The notes under the pieces are model-generated. The model ran no database searches and had not been told where the DNA came from. It worked only from the letters and a program-made list of their open reading frames with translations. From contig CAVPAL010000006.1 in the NCBI GenBank assembly GCA_963701435.1, positions 1 through 64,000 of the forward strand: 64,000 bases of DNA, given 5' to 3'. The stretch comes from JAACFF01 sp963701435 (lineage in GTDB: Bacteria; Chloroflexota; Anaerolineae; Promineifilales; Promineifilaceae). Position numbers and translations under genes: made by a program. Positions 6,162-14,890 of the stretch are shown one piece after another. Each line of letters starts with the position of its first letter. Position 1 is the stretch's first letter.

Positions 6162-8528
6162 ATGATTGTAGGCATGGATTTTGGCACCACCAACTCCGGC
6201 ATGGCCGTCTATGACGGCCGCGCCGTCAGCGTGCTGCCGCTCGACCCCACCAACGCCAACCCGCGCGTTCTGCGCACCGCCCTCTACATCACCAATGAGC
6301 AGGCTGTCCACATCGGGCGCGCGGCGGTTGACCACTATTACGAACACAATATCGGCCGTATTGTAAAAACGCGCAAGGTCTGGATTGGCGAAATTGAAGT
6401 CTACGCCGAAGACATGTACTATGTCACCGACGCCTATGCCTGGGTCGATGTCTCCGAACCGGGCCGCCTGATGCTTTCGGTCAAAACGCGCCTGCGCGAA
6501 GAAGACCATCCCGGCGCCATCGTCGGCCAGCATTTTTACCGCCTGGAAGATTTAATTGCGCTCTACCTGACCGTCGTAAAAGTACGCGCCGAGAAGCTGC
6601 TGGGGCGTGAGTTGAAGCAGGTTGTGCTGGGCCGCCCGGTGCACTTTTCGCTTGACGACGCCCACGACCGCCTGGCGCAGGGACGCCTGCTGCAAGCCGC
6701 CCTGCGCGCCGGGTACGAAACCGTCTATTTTCAACATGAGCCGGTCGCCGCCGCCTTCAGCTATGAAACCACGATTGACCGACCCGAAAATGTGCTCGTT
6801 TTTGACTTTGGCGGCGGCACGCTGGATATCACCGTCATGCGCCTGGGCGATCCGCAGCAGCGGCAGGTATTGGCGACGGGCGGCATTCCCGTAGCCGGTG
6901 ATATATTTGACCAAAAGCTGACGCGCGCCAAGCTGCCGCCCCATTTTGGCGAAGGCAGCCTGTACGGCCCGCGCCGGCAGCCGATGAACATGCCCAAATG
7001 GATTTTTGACGCCTTTTCAAGCTGGCAAACGATTATTGAGCTGCAAACGGCCGAAAACAGACGCGTGCTGGAAGACATTGCGCGCACGGCGCAGCGCCGC
7101 TTTCAAATCGAAGCGCTGATCAGCCTGATTACCAGCAATTATGGCCTCAAAATGTTCGACCAGGTGGAGCAGGCCAAACGCCTGCTTTCGGAAAAACATG
7201 GCGCCGAAATCCGGCTGGACGGCCCCGATTTTAAGGTGCGCGATTTTGTGACGCGCTCGGAGTTTGAACGCGTGATTCGCAGCGACATCATGGCGATTGA
7301 GGCGGAATTACAGCGCACCGTAGCGGCGTCCGGCCTGGCCCCGTCTGAAATTGACGCCGTCATTCGCACGGGCGGCTCGGCCCAGATTCCGGTTTTTCAC
7401 GCGATGCTGGCGCGCCATTTTGGCGCGGAAAAGGTACGCAGCGTGGACACCTTCAGCAGCGTCACGGCCGGTTTGGGCGTTATCGCGCATGGGATTGAGA
7501 CCGGCCAGATAAAAGCGCGCGCCTACACCGCCGCCGATGTAATTCCGCCGGCGCAGCTGCGCGGCGCACAGCCCCGGGTGACGCCGGTCAATTTGCAGTT
7601 GATGCAAAAACGCATTTTGATGGACGCCGGCGTGACAGAGACTTCCAATCAGGCTTCCGACCAGGTCCTGGTAGCTTTGGGGACGGGATTTGAGCTAACG
7701 GCCGTTGCCCTCTCCCAATCAAAACTGCCAGCAGCGGACAGTATAGAACTGGCCAATTTAGGCTTGCAGCCTCCGCTCAACCATCCGCTGCTGGCCGGCC
7801 TGGACGAACAACTGCTGCTTGTCACTTCCCTCTACCGCTTCCTGTTAACCACGCCGCGCCAGCTTCTGGACATGCAAACCATGGGCATCACGCTGCCCGA
7901 TTTGCACAAGTTTGAAAAGCTGGAGTCGCTGAGTACACTTGCCTCCTGGTCACGGTTGATCACTTATGAAAAAATGACGCTGGTGACCAATCGCGGCTTT
8001 GTGCGCGCCTACCCGCTGCCCGTCATCCGCGCCAATATTGAAGCGCCCATTCCGCTAAAATTTGATTATCCCCTGCCCGGTTCTCCTCTGCTGGCGCTGG
8101 GCGCGCACGCCGATGATCAGCTGGTTTTGGTTTCGGCCGAGCGGCGCGGCTGGCGCTGGCCGGTTGCGACCCTAAAAACCGCCGGCCTGCAAGCGGCCAA
8201 CTGCGGCAAAACGGATGCGATCACGGCCGCCGCCGCTGTCCCGCACCTGGAAAGTTCGCTGCTGCTTTTCACGGCGGACGGATACGGCCGTTGCACACAA
8301 ACCAACTGGATTCCCGAACCGCCCAAAGCCAATACACGCGGCAAAGCGCTGGTCGCGCGCCGCAGCGCGCTGGTTGCTCTGGGCGGGGGTGATTACACCT
8401 GGCTGCTGACGACGCAGCGCATTGTGCGTGTGGAAAACGGCCGTTTGCCGCTGCAGGATTCAACCAAAACCACTCCCGTTCTAAAGCTCAACAAGCAGGA
8501 AGGCGTCGTGGGCGTTTTGTCTGTTTAA
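6162..8528 (+). CDS. Hsp70-like (YegD-type) ATPase fused to GyrA C-terminal-like beta-pinwheel
   Basis: Residues 1-470 form an Hsp70/actin-fold ATPase. The phosphate-1 loop is GMDFGTTNSG (about 4-13), phosphate-2 is VFDFGGGTLDIT (about 213), and the adenosine motif is RTGGSAQIPVF (about 401). The short ATPase with an inserted helical segment resembles E. coli YegD. There is no classical Hsp70 substrate-binding domain. Instead residues about 500-788 hold at least four repeats that look like blades of the GyrA/ParC C-terminal DNA-wrapping pinwheel: LVTNRGFVRAYPL, LVSAERRGWRW, LFTADGYGRCTQ...TRGKALVA and LLTTQRIVRVENGRL. Each has the pattern (hydrophobic)-T-x-G-x-hydrophobic-R. The molecular role is unknown; an ATP-driven protein that binds DNA or partners through the pinwheel is an inference. 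Confidence 0.75.
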   Translation: MIVGMDFGTTNSGMAVYDGRAVSVLPLDPTNANPRVLRTALYITNEQAVHIGRAAVDHYYEHNIGRIVKTRKVWIGEIEVYAEDMYYVTDAYAWVDVSEPGRLMLSVKTRLREEDHPGAIVGQHFYRLEDLIALYLTVVKVRAEKLLGRELKQVVLGRPVHFSLDDAHDRLAQGRLLQAALRAGYETVYFQHEPVAAAFSYETTIDRPENVLVFDFGGGTLDITVMRLGDPQQRQVLATGGIPVAGDIFDQKLTRAKLPPHFGEGSLYGPRRQPMNMPKWIFDAFSSWQTIIELQTAENRRVLEDIARTAQRRFQIEALISLITSNYGLKMFDQVEQAKRLLSEKHGAEIRLDGPDFKVRDFVTRSEFERVIRSDIMAIEAELQRTVAASGLAPSEIDAVIRTGGSAQIPVFHAMLARHFGAEKVRSVDTFSSVTAGLGVIAHGIETGQIKARAYTAADVIPPAQLRGAQPRVTPVNLQLMQKRILMDAGVTETSNQASDQVLVALGTGFELTAVALSQSKLPAADSIELANLGLQPPLNHPLLAGLDEQLLLVTSLYRFLLTTPRQLLDMQTMGITLPDLHKFEKLESLSTLASWSRLITYEKMTLVTNRGFVRAYPLPVIRANIEAPIPLKFDYPLPGSPLLALGAHADDQLVLVSAERRGWRWPVATLKTAGLQAANCGKTDAITAAAAVPHLESSLLLFTADGYGRCTQTNWIPEPPKANTRGKALVARRSALVALGGGDYTWLLTTQRIVRVENGRLPLQDSTKTTPVLKLNKQEGVVGVLSV

Positions 8529-8665
8529 AGTGCACCAAAGGAAAGCATTCAATACTTCAGCATTTTCAGTCGGCGGTTCAAACCGCGCCGGCCCGATTTT
8601 AAAAGTGTTGCCGTGAATTTAATTATGATTTGCGCAGCGGCCGTTTCTCAATCAACTATTATGCT

Positions 8666-9334
8666 ATGCAAACGTATTCTCATCTGATTTTGACCGCTGT
8701 GCTCAGCAGCCCTGTTGATCGCCTGGCCCGGCAAAATGCGCAGCGCCTACCTCTATTTCGCCCAGGCGCCCTGCTGCTTGGCTCAGTTCTCCCCGATCTC
8801 CCGCTGATTTTCCTCAGCATTATTGCCATCCTGCGGGACGCCACAAGCGGCGTCCTCAGCCGCGCCGACTTTGCGGCTGCGCCTGTAGGCGCGCCGCCGC
8901 CGGCAGAATTGATCGAGGCATCCATGACCGTCAAACTGTTTGAGGTATGGTTTTTTGAAAACCCGTGGGTGATCACAGCCCAAAATCTATTTCACAGCCC
9001 CTTATTGGTCATAATCTTCATTATTTTGGGTTATGCTGCCTGGCGGCGCGGACGGCGTTGGGGCGGGTGGTTCTTCTGGCTGTTTTGCGCGGCGCTGCTG
9101 CACACGCTCATCGATATTCCGCTGCATGTCACCGATGGCCCGCTGCTGCTCTTTCCGCTTAACTGGAGTTGGCGCTTTATCAGCCCGGTGAGTTATTGGG
9201 ATCCCAACTATTACGGCGGCGAATGGTCGTTTTTTGAGCATGCTTTAATGCTGATTTTACTGGTATTTTTGGGTCTACGTTATCGCAAAACGCTGCAATT
9301 CTGGCGGCGGCGGCATGTGAGCCGGCCGTCATAG
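8666..9334 (+). CDS. Membrane-bound metal-dependent hydrolase-like protein (YdjM/DUF457-like)
   Basis: The 222-residue product has about four transmembrane segments. It shows the scattered ligands of the membrane-bound YdjM-type hydrolase family: His in YSHLILT near the N-terminus, GSVLPDLPL (about 43), and HTLIDIPLHVTDGP (about 148). I start at ATG 8666, where MQTYSHLIL matches the usual family start; the upstream ATG at 8630 adds 12 unrelated residues. The substrate of this family is unknown. The 137-bp gap before it holds only a weak short stem (GCGGTT/AACCGC). Confidence 0.6.
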   Translation: MQTYSHLILTAVLSSPVDRLARQNAQRLPLFRPGALLLGSVLPDLPLIFLSIIAILRDATSGVLSRADFAAAPVGAPPPAELIEASMTVKLFEVWFFENPWVITAQNLFHSPLLVIIFIILGYAAWRRGRRWGGWFFWLFCAALLHTLIDIPLHVTDGPLLLFPLNWSWRFISPVSYWDPNYYGGEWSFFEHALMLILLVFLGLRYRKTLQFWRRRHVSRPS

Positions 9335-9359
9335 GGAAACGGCCGTTGGCAGCACAAAA

Positions 9360-9394
9360 TTGACACAACCGCCTTCAATGCCTACAATGTAGGC
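9360..9394 (+). promoter_or_regulatory. Sigma-70 promoter with overlapping operator palindrome
   Basis: TTGACA at 9360-9365 and TACAAT at 9383-9388 are separated by 17 bases, a near-consensus promoter. A perfect palindrome, GCCTACA-A-TGTAGGC (9380-9394), covers the -10 box. It is a plausible operator for the ribbon-helix-helix antitoxin encoded 28 bases downstream, since such antitoxins usually repress their own promoter. AGGAGGT at 9408-9414 is the ribosome binding site. Confidence 0.7.
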
Positions 9395-9422
9395 AAGCTG
9401 GATTGTTAGGAGGTGTTATTTT

Positions 9423-9674
9423 ATGGCAGTTCTCAACATTCGCAATTTAGCAGATGATGTCCATGCCCAACTGCGCATCCGGGCGGCGCGGGCCGGACGC
9501 AGCATGGAAGCTGAAGCGCGAAAGATCATTACAGACGCAGTTATGGCTGAAAATGAGGCTTTATCAGCAGCAGCTTTACAGACCTGGGTAGATAATCTTT
9601 ATGCGGGCAACAAACCGCAACAGGTTGTTGACAGCTTAATCGAAGAACGACGACTCGAGGCTGAAAAAGAATGA
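9423..9674 (+). CDS. FitA/VapB-type ribbon-helix-helix antitoxin
   Basis: The 83-residue protein starts MAVLNIRNLADDVHAQLRIR and continues RAARAGRSMEAEARKII, the pattern of FitA-type antitoxins: a DNA-binding RHH domain at about 1-45, then a helical tail that would grip a PIN-domain toxin. It has a strong ribosome binding site and its own promoter with a palindromic operator. The stop codon overlaps the ATG of the toxin reading frame (ATGA), the usual pairing. The toxin is broken, so the antitoxin is now an orphan; it may persist as a DNA-binding regulator or neutralise a related toxin elsewhere. Confidence 0.85.
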   Translation: MAVLNIRNLADDVHAQLRIRAARAGRSMEAEARKIITDAVMAENEALSAAALQTWVDNLYAGNKPQQVVDSLIEERRLEAEKE

Positions 9675-9807
9675 TTGTTCTGGATGCTTCTGCTTGGCAG
9701 ACCGTGCCTGTTTGGCCCTGGCGATTGATCGCCAGGCAGCAGTCGTCACGGCCGATCGCGTTTGGTTGGAATTAGAAATCAGAATTGACGTGATTTCGAT
9801 TCGTTAA
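9671..9807 (+). pseudogene. VapC/FitB-type PIN toxin with internal deletion
   Basis: The frame opens with MIVLDASAW, the N-terminus of PIN-domain RNases that carries the first catalytic Asp. After nine codons the sequence jumps to the C-terminal part of the same family (LALAIDRQAAVVTADRVW, ending VISIR and stop at 9805-9807) in a different frame. Roughly 75-80 residues with most of the active site are missing. The remains are 137 bp, so no active toxin can be made. The 140 bp after it hold no convincing gene. Confidence 0.75.
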
Positions 9808-9948
9808 TGTACCCTTTCATCCACCTTAACTGCCGGGTACAGGCGCAAAATCAAACTCACCGCCGCTCAAATCAAAAAAAAAGTCCCGCCCAGCATGGCA
9901 AATGCCTTGTTTACCGATCAAGCTTTGGTAGAAATTCAGTCTATCTTC

Positions 9949-11508
9949 TCAAGCATCAAAAAACCACGCGTCGGGAGCGGCCGTGCTTTCCAGAACCAGC
10001 TTGCGATCGAAGGCTGTTTGCATTAAATCAAGGGCGTGTTTTTCCGCTTCCCAAATTTCAACGGCCGGATATTCATCCGCTATCAGCGTCAGCCACAAGG
10101 TTTCGTCATCCCAAAAAGCGGTGATGTCATCCACATTGGCGTTACGGCCGCGTTCCAGAAACTCCGCCAGGCGCAGAATGGCCGCCAGACGCAGCAGCAG
10201 CAGTTTGTCCCCTTTTTGCAAAAGACTTTCAAAAGCGCCGGCACGCGGCTTGCCCTTGCGATGGTAGCGCGTCAGCAGGGCAATCAGAGCGGTTTCACGC
10301 GGTGTGAATCCGGGCAGGCCGCGGTTGACAATCAGCATTTGGGAATGTTTGTGGTGGTCGTAATAATCAACAATTGTGCCCAGATCGTGCAAAAGTGATG
10401 CGGCGTCGAGCAGGTCGAGTTCATCACGGCCGTATCCATGCAAAGCCGCCAACTGGTGAAACAAACGTCCGGCCAGATAGCGCACCTGGCGCGCGTGGCT
10501 TTTCTGGTACGCATATACCCGCGCCATATTCAACACGCTGAAGCGCCGGATGCTGGCCACAACGGGGTAGGATAAATGCTCCCAAAAATGTTCAAAAAAC
10601 AAACCTTCGCGCAGCCCATTGACCGAAATCGTAACGGAATCCTGCTCTAAACGCTCTAACACCGCCTGGATAACCAGCGCGCCCGGCAGGATAATGTCCG
10701 CGCGGTCGCTGTTCAGACCGGGCAGCCTGCGTCTTTCTGCCAGCGGCAGTTCACGCAGCAGGCGAATATTTTCGGCCAGCTCTGCTCGCGCAAGGTTAAA
10801 ACCATCCAGGGTATCAAGCGGATAATTTTGACGCGCCATCGCCATGCGGGCCAGGTTGCGGATGGTGCCGCCCAGTCCCACGATAGGCTGCTCCTTATTT
10901 GGGCGTTTTTTTAACCATGCGAGGCTGTCCAACTGGCGTTTGATTTCATCGGAAACGGCCGTAAACTCACTGTCATCAATCGGGTCATGCTGCACAAAGC
11001 GTTCGGTCAGGGCCAAAGCGCCCAGCGTCAGCGCCTGTCCGCGCCGGAAACGGCGGTCACGCACCTCCGACACCTGCGCGCTGCCGCCGCCGATATCAAC
11101 CACAAAACCATCCGCAAGCGGCACTTCGTTTAATACGCCCAATACGCCATAATACGCTTCTTTTTCGCCGTCCAGGATTTTGAGCGTCAGCCCAATCTCG
11201 CGCTCGACTTTTTCCACAAACTGCGGCCCGTTGCGCGCTTCCCGCACTGCGCTGGTGGCGGTGGCCAAAATCATGTCAACATTGGAGCTTTCGCAAAAGC
11301 GTTTGAATAATCGCAGCGTAAATAACGCCCGGCCAATTGCCGCTTCGCTCAGTCCAGACGCATTCATCCCCTGCCGCAGACGCACAACCTCTCGAATTTC
11401 GTCGTCGAGGTTGTAGGCATAGCCGGGAATCGCGCTCAAAACGATCAGCCGGGCCGTGTTTGAGCCAAGGTCAATGACGGCAATGCGCTGAGCCTGGTTG
11501 TTTAACAT
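9949..11508 (-). CDS. Ppx/GppA family exopolyphosphatase with C-terminal HD domain
   Basis: The 519-residue protein has the actin-fold phosphatase motifs IAVIDLGSNTARLIVL (about 9-24) and VVDIGGGSAQVSEV (about 135-148), with GLGGTIRNLARM further on. The C-terminal third contains an HD domain (ASLLHDLGTIVDYYDHHKHS, about 367-386), as in E. coli Ppx/GppA. The family hydrolyses polyphosphate and/or pppGpp; which one cannot be told from sequence. A polyphosphate link is plausible because a polyphosphate glucokinase lies at 32664-33404. The gene for a secreted protein lies just upstream in the window at 11518-12432, 9 bases beyond the start and on the same strand. Confidence 0.9.
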   Translation of the reverse strand: MLNNQAQRIAVIDLGSNTARLIVLSAIPGYAYNLDDEIREVVRLRQGMNASGLSEAAIGRALFTLRLFKRFCESSNVDMILATATSAVREARNGPQFVEKVEREIGLTLKILDGEKEAYYGVLGVLNEVPLADGFVVDIGGGSAQVSEVRDRRFRRGQALTLGALALTERFVQHDPIDDSEFTAVSDEIKRQLDSLAWLKKRPNKEQPIVGLGGTIRNLARMAMARQNYPLDTLDGFNLARAELAENIRLLRELPLAERRRLPGLNSDRADIILPGALVIQAVLERLEQDSVTISVNGLREGLFFEHFWEHLSYPVVASIRRFSVLNMARVYAYQKSHARQVRYLAGRLFHQLAALHGYGRDELDLLDAASLLHDLGTIVDYYDHHKHSQMLIVNRGLPGFTPRETALIALLTRYHRKGKPRAGAFESLLQKGDKLLLLRLAAILRLAEFLERGRNANVDDITAFWDDETLWLTLIADEYPAVEIWEAEKHALDLMQTAFDRKLVLESTAAPDAWFFDA

Positions 11509-11517
11509 AGATGCTCC

Positions 11518-12432
11518 CTAATCAATATAATTTCCCCATCCCGAAAATTCAAACCCCGGCGCCACGACAACAACCGTAAAGCGCATGTCTAATGGATACC
11601 ATTCTGCCGGATCTTCACCATTCCAGTTCCAGCCGGACAAATCACTGACCGGAAGCCCCAGGCTGTTTTTGATGGCGACGCCGTTGCGGTCACGCGGGTT
11701 TGCCCAATCGATGGGCAGTTGGTCCTTCATCCACATATCCTGCACGCCTGTGGACCAGGTTTGCACAAAGCCGGGGTCGCCCAGCACCTGCTTTTTGCGG
11801 CCGCAGTTCTCCAGCGTGTGGTTATACTGCCAGAAACAAAATTGCAGCAGCATGTCCTGTGAAACCGGCTGGCTGCGGACTTCGGCGCGGAAGTAAAGCG
11901 TGCCCTCGGCAAAGTTGACCGGCTGGGTCCAGTCGCCGTTGGCGGATTCCATGGGCGGGGTGTCGCGCGGAAAGCCATGATGCCACGTTTCGACGGGTTT
12001 GTTCCAATCGAAGACGAGTAATTCGCTGCCTTCTTCCGGGGGATTCGAGGTTGGCGAGGGAGTTGGCTGCGGCGTTTGTGTGGGTGTGGCGGGAACGGCC
12101 GTTTCTGTCGGTGTCGCTGTTTCTGTTGACGTGGCCGTGACGGTCGGCGTCTCTGTTGCAGTTGAGCTTGGGCTGGGCGTTATCGTGATATAGGGCGTCA
12201 TCGTAGCAAGAGGCGGAGGCGTAAGCGTCATAGTCGCCGTGACCAGAGGCGTTGGCGAGGGCGTCCCCGGCAGATAATCAGCCAGGTGCAAAATAAGCGG
12301 CAGTCGCGCCGCAATATATGGAGTCGGCGTGATTTCCACACTGCTTTCATCGGCCGTTACCTGGATCATTGCAAGCAACAGCAGCGCGATAACCGCAAAT
12401 GGTAAAATCAAAAGAAAGCGTGATCTGTGCAT
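11518..12432 (-). CDS. Membrane-anchored protein with Thr/Pro-rich linker, function unknown
   Basis: The 304-residue product has a single N-terminal membrane segment (about 5-25). A linker of about 90 residues, almost all T, P, S, A and E (TPTPT- and TATPTE-like repeats), follows. The globular C-terminal domain of about 160 residues is rich in Trp, with several Cys. I do not recognise this domain. Such linkers are common in surface proteins of Chloroflexota. ATG 12432 is preferred over the upstream GTG at 12450 because GGAGAGG lies just before it. It precedes the Ppx/GppA gene by 9 bases on the same strand and may be cotranscribed with it. Confidence 0.65.
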   Translation of the reverse strand: MHRSRFLLILPFAVIALLLLAMIQVTADESSVEITPTPYIAARLPLILHLADYLPGTPSPTPLVTATMTLTPPPLATMTPYITITPSPSSTATETPTVTATSTETATPTETAVPATPTQTPQPTPSPTSNPPEEGSELLVFDWNKPVETWHHGFPRDTPPMESANGDWTQPVNFAEGTLYFRAEVRSQPVSQDMLLQFCFWQYNHTLENCGRKKQVLGDPGFVQTWSTGVQDMWMKDQLPIDWANPRDRNGVAIKNSLGLPVSDLSGWNWNGEDPAEWYPLDMRFTVVVVAPGFEFSGWGNYID

Positions 12433-12479
12433 AACCTCTCCATCAAACACATTTTATAGGTTTTCAAAGTCAGGCTCAT

Positions 12480-12800
12480 TTTAGCCAAGCCTGACGGAAA
12501 AACCAATTGATCCCATGTTCCGCTTCGAAACCTCGTCCCGGCAGATCCCAATCTAACAGCACCAGGTCAGGCCCCATTTGTGCCAACCCACAAATCGCCA
12601 TGGCCGTCTTCTTACAAAACTTCAATCAAGTTGTTGCTGAGGCTGGCCGAATCTTCAGGATCATGTTCATAGGCCCGAAACGTATACCCATCATAGCGCA
12701 GTAAGCCGTCCAGCATACCGAGCCAGATAAAACCCTGACTGTCTTGCAAAATGGCATGCACAGAACTCTGGGACAGTCCCTGCGCAAAAGAAGTCTTAAT
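12480..12800 (-). pseudogene. Remnants of a propeller-type sensor and a response-regulator receiver
   Basis: From about 12800 leftwards on the minus strand one frame reads FAQGLSQSSVHAILQDSQGF and IWLGMLDGLLRYDG, the start of a Reg_prop (two-component regulator propeller) sensor. After LSNNLIEVL the frame breaks, and the next propeller repeat continues in another frame as EDGHGDLWVGTNG. Another frame over 12490-12610 reads GPDLVLLDWDLPGRG, the phospho-acceptor loop of a receiver domain, ending in a stop near 12482. The pieces cannot form one protein, so this is decayed sequence from a hybrid sensor kinase. It abuts the stop of the methyltransferase gene. Confidence 0.6.
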
Positions 12801-13638
12801 CACTCCCAGGGCGAATCGCTCTTGTGAGCAGTACCTGCACAGAATCCGGAATACCCTGCTCATCTTTTATCTCCCGAAGCGCCTGAAAGACTTCACTTTG
12901 GTAAGCCCTCAAAGTTTTTTCATCCAGCATCTCTAAAAAACCCCGGAACCCATGCGTCCAGCCCGCCGCCCACCATTCCTTTTCATCCTGATAATAAATT
13001 TCAAGTTCTTCAGCAACAATTTCAATCTTTCTAAACCCTGCTGTGGAAAGCGTTTCTTCTAAAATCTGCCTGGAATTAAGCGAGTTCGTCTCAACTTCGG
13101 GGCCAGAATGAATTCGTTTGTAATAGGATCGATTCAACTCCCTCACTTTTTCCCAGCGTTCATCCAAATCCCCAAAGGTCGAAATCGCAAACACACCATT
13201 CGGCTTTAGAACGCGATAAATCTCCGCCAGCGCCAATTCTAAATTGGGGAAAAAGAAGAGGGCAAATCCACACAAAACCACATCAAAACTTTCCGCCTGA
13301 AATTGGAGTTTTTCCGCGTCCATGTGCAGCACAGCCACATTTTCAACCCCCAGGTTTGCAATGTCGCCGCGCGTCTGCGCGACCATCCCTTCCGCCAAAT
13401 CAATACCGATCACCCGGCCCGATTGCCCAACTTTTTTCTGTGCAGGAAAGAGAAGCGCGCCTCTTCCACATGCAATATCGAGCACGGCCGTTCCCGGCGC
13501 AATATTGGCGTGGGCGACTACTCTATTGCCATAATGAGAAAAAAACTTGGGGCCAATCTGATCATAAAGTTCAGCGCTGCGGCTAAATACACCCGTAATA
13601 CGGTCTTTGTATGCTTGTTCAAGGTTTTCCATAATCAA
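12796..13638 (-). CDS. Class I SAM-dependent methyltransferase (UbiE-like)
   Basis: The 280-residue protein has the Rossmann-fold methyltransferase motifs: VLDIACGRGALLFPA (motif I, about 52-66), VIGIDLAEGMV (acidic residue after strand 2), HMDAEKLQF and FDVVLCGFALFFF (motif post-I/II), and EIYRVLKPNGVFAIS (motif III). It resembles UbiE/Coq5-type and small-molecule methyltransferases, but the substrate cannot be told from sequence or neighbours. The 232 bp upstream (13639-13870) contain no clear gene or strong promoter. Confidence 0.85.
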   Translation of the reverse strand: MIMENLEQAYKDRITGVFSRSAELYDQIGPKFFSHYGNRVVAHANIAPGTAVLDIACGRGALLFPAQKKVGQSGRVIGIDLAEGMVAQTRGDIANLGVENVAVLHMDAEKLQFQAESFDVVLCGFALFFFPNLELALAEIYRVLKPNGVFAISTFGDLDERWEKVRELNRSYYKRIHSGPEVETNSLNSRQILEETLSTAGFRKIEIVAEELEIYYQDEKEWWAAGWTHGFRGFLEMLDEKTLRAYQSEVFQALREIKDEQGIPDSVQVLLTRAIRPGSD

Positions 13639-13870
13639 TCATCCTTCCGGTTCAAGTTAATTACTGGAGTCTGGCGAATTCAAGACCTGTCAGGATAATT
13701 ACAAAATCTGGCAAATTTCCTCAGGTAAAATAAAAAATGCCAGTGTCCAAGTAATTATACACGGCTATTTCCGTTCTTGAATCCCCATCATCCCCATGCC
13801 GGATGCCGAAAAAGCCTTTTGCAGCGTGTGGATAGTTTACTAAAAGCACGCCGGTTTCAAACTTTGCGAA

Positions 13871-14788
13871 ATGAAAACGGCCGTATTACACTCACCTTCA
13901 ATGAACATGTTCACCCTTCCTCATGACGGCGTTTGCGCCGTTGTTCTCGGCAATATGCAAGATGGCGGTTTGCCGCACATCGGCTGCCGCTGCACACGCT
14001 GCGCCAACGCCTTTGCTGAACCGGCAAAAACAGCCTACGCGGCCTGCCTCGCAATCATCCAGAAAACGGGCACAGAAACGGCCGTATTCCTCATTGACGC
14101 CACTCCGGACATCAAATGGCAGCTTAATTTGCTTACTAACCTGCTGGGCGCGCACCCGCAGCGGCCCAACCGCCTGCGCCAGCCGGACGGCATTTTTATC
14201 ACCCACGCTCACATGGGGCATGTCGGCGGCCTGCCGCAGTTGGGGCCGGAAGCCATGGCGGTTGAAAATCTGCCAATTTACGGCACGGCTGCGCTGCTGG
14301 CGCTGCTGCAAAAAAGCGCGATCTGGCAGCCTGCCCTAGACGGGCTTGAGCTGCGGCCGATCACCGCAGGCGAAACCATCATTTTGGACGCTGATTTTCA
14401 CCTGACGCCGATCGCCGCGCCGCACCGGGATGAGTGGCGCGCCGGCACGCTGGCATTTCTGGTGCAGGGGCCACACAAAAAGCTGCTTTATTTGCCTGAT
14501 ATTGACGCCTGGGAGCAGTGGCCTGATGGGGAAAAAATTATGCGCTCGGTAGATTTTGCCCTGGTGGATGCAAGTTTTTTCAGCACAGAGGAGTTAAACG
14601 GCCGTTCTCCCGTCGCCCATCCGCTCATACCAGACACCTTAAACCGGTATGCGCAAATCCCGGGCCAGCTTTTCCTGACCCACCTCAATCACACCAACCC
14701 GGTCTTGGACAGCGACAGCGATGCTCGTTTAATGGTCATGGAGGCCGGCGTAAAAATCGCCCAAACCGGCCAGATGTTTAATCTGTGA
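13871..14788 (+). CDS. PqqB-like metallo-beta-lactamase fold protein
   Basis: The 305-residue protein matches PqqB in its opening VVLGNMQDGGLPHIGCRC followed by TRC, a Cys cluster that binds a structural zinc in that family. It has the metal site THAHMGHVGGL (about 115-125) and later His/Asp residues (PHRDEW, LPDIDAWEQW, FLTHLNHTNP). PqqB hydroxylates the precursor peptide in pyrroloquinoline quinone synthesis, but no other pqq gene is in the window, so a different hydrolase or oxygenase role is possible. An ACGGCCGT palindrome spans codons 3-5. The likely start could also be Met 11 or 13, which would put VVLG at the usual distance from the N-terminus. Confidence 0.75.
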   Translation: MKTAVLHSPSMNMFTLPHDGVCAVVLGNMQDGGLPHIGCRCTRCANAFAEPAKTAYAACLAIIQKTGTETAVFLIDATPDIKWQLNLLTNLLGAHPQRPNRLRQPDGIFITHAHMGHVGGLPQLGPEAMAVENLPIYGTAALLALLQKSAIWQPALDGLELRPITAGETIILDADFHLTPIAAPHRDEWRAGTLAFLVQGPHKKLLYLPDIDAWEQWPDGEKIMRSVDFALVDASFFSTEELNGRSPVAHPLIPDTLNRYAQIPGQLFLTHLNHTNPVLDSDSDARLMVMEAGVKIAQTGQMFNL

Positions 14789-14851
14789 TGAAAAAAAGAA
14801 TTTGTTGCCAATGATAAAAATTACACGAAAATATTTATCCGGATTCATGTC

Positions 14852-14870
14852 ATTCGTGATATTCGTGTCA
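14852..14870. repeat. Dispersed intergenic ATTCGTG repeat
   Basis: ATTCGTGATATTCGTGTCA lies between convergent genes and nearly matches the right arm of the hairpin at 41911-41959 (ATTCGTGAAATTCGTGTCA). Similar strings occur in intergenic DNA of many environmental bacteria. No function is assigned. Confidence 0.5.
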
Positions 14871-14890
14871 TAAAAACTCTTAAACACACC

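Noticed and set aside
9807..10124. 105-codon plus-strand open frame after the broken toxin
   Set aside because: Most of it lies antisense to the Ppx/GppA gene, and its first part shows low-complexity Lys/Gln content without a start signal.
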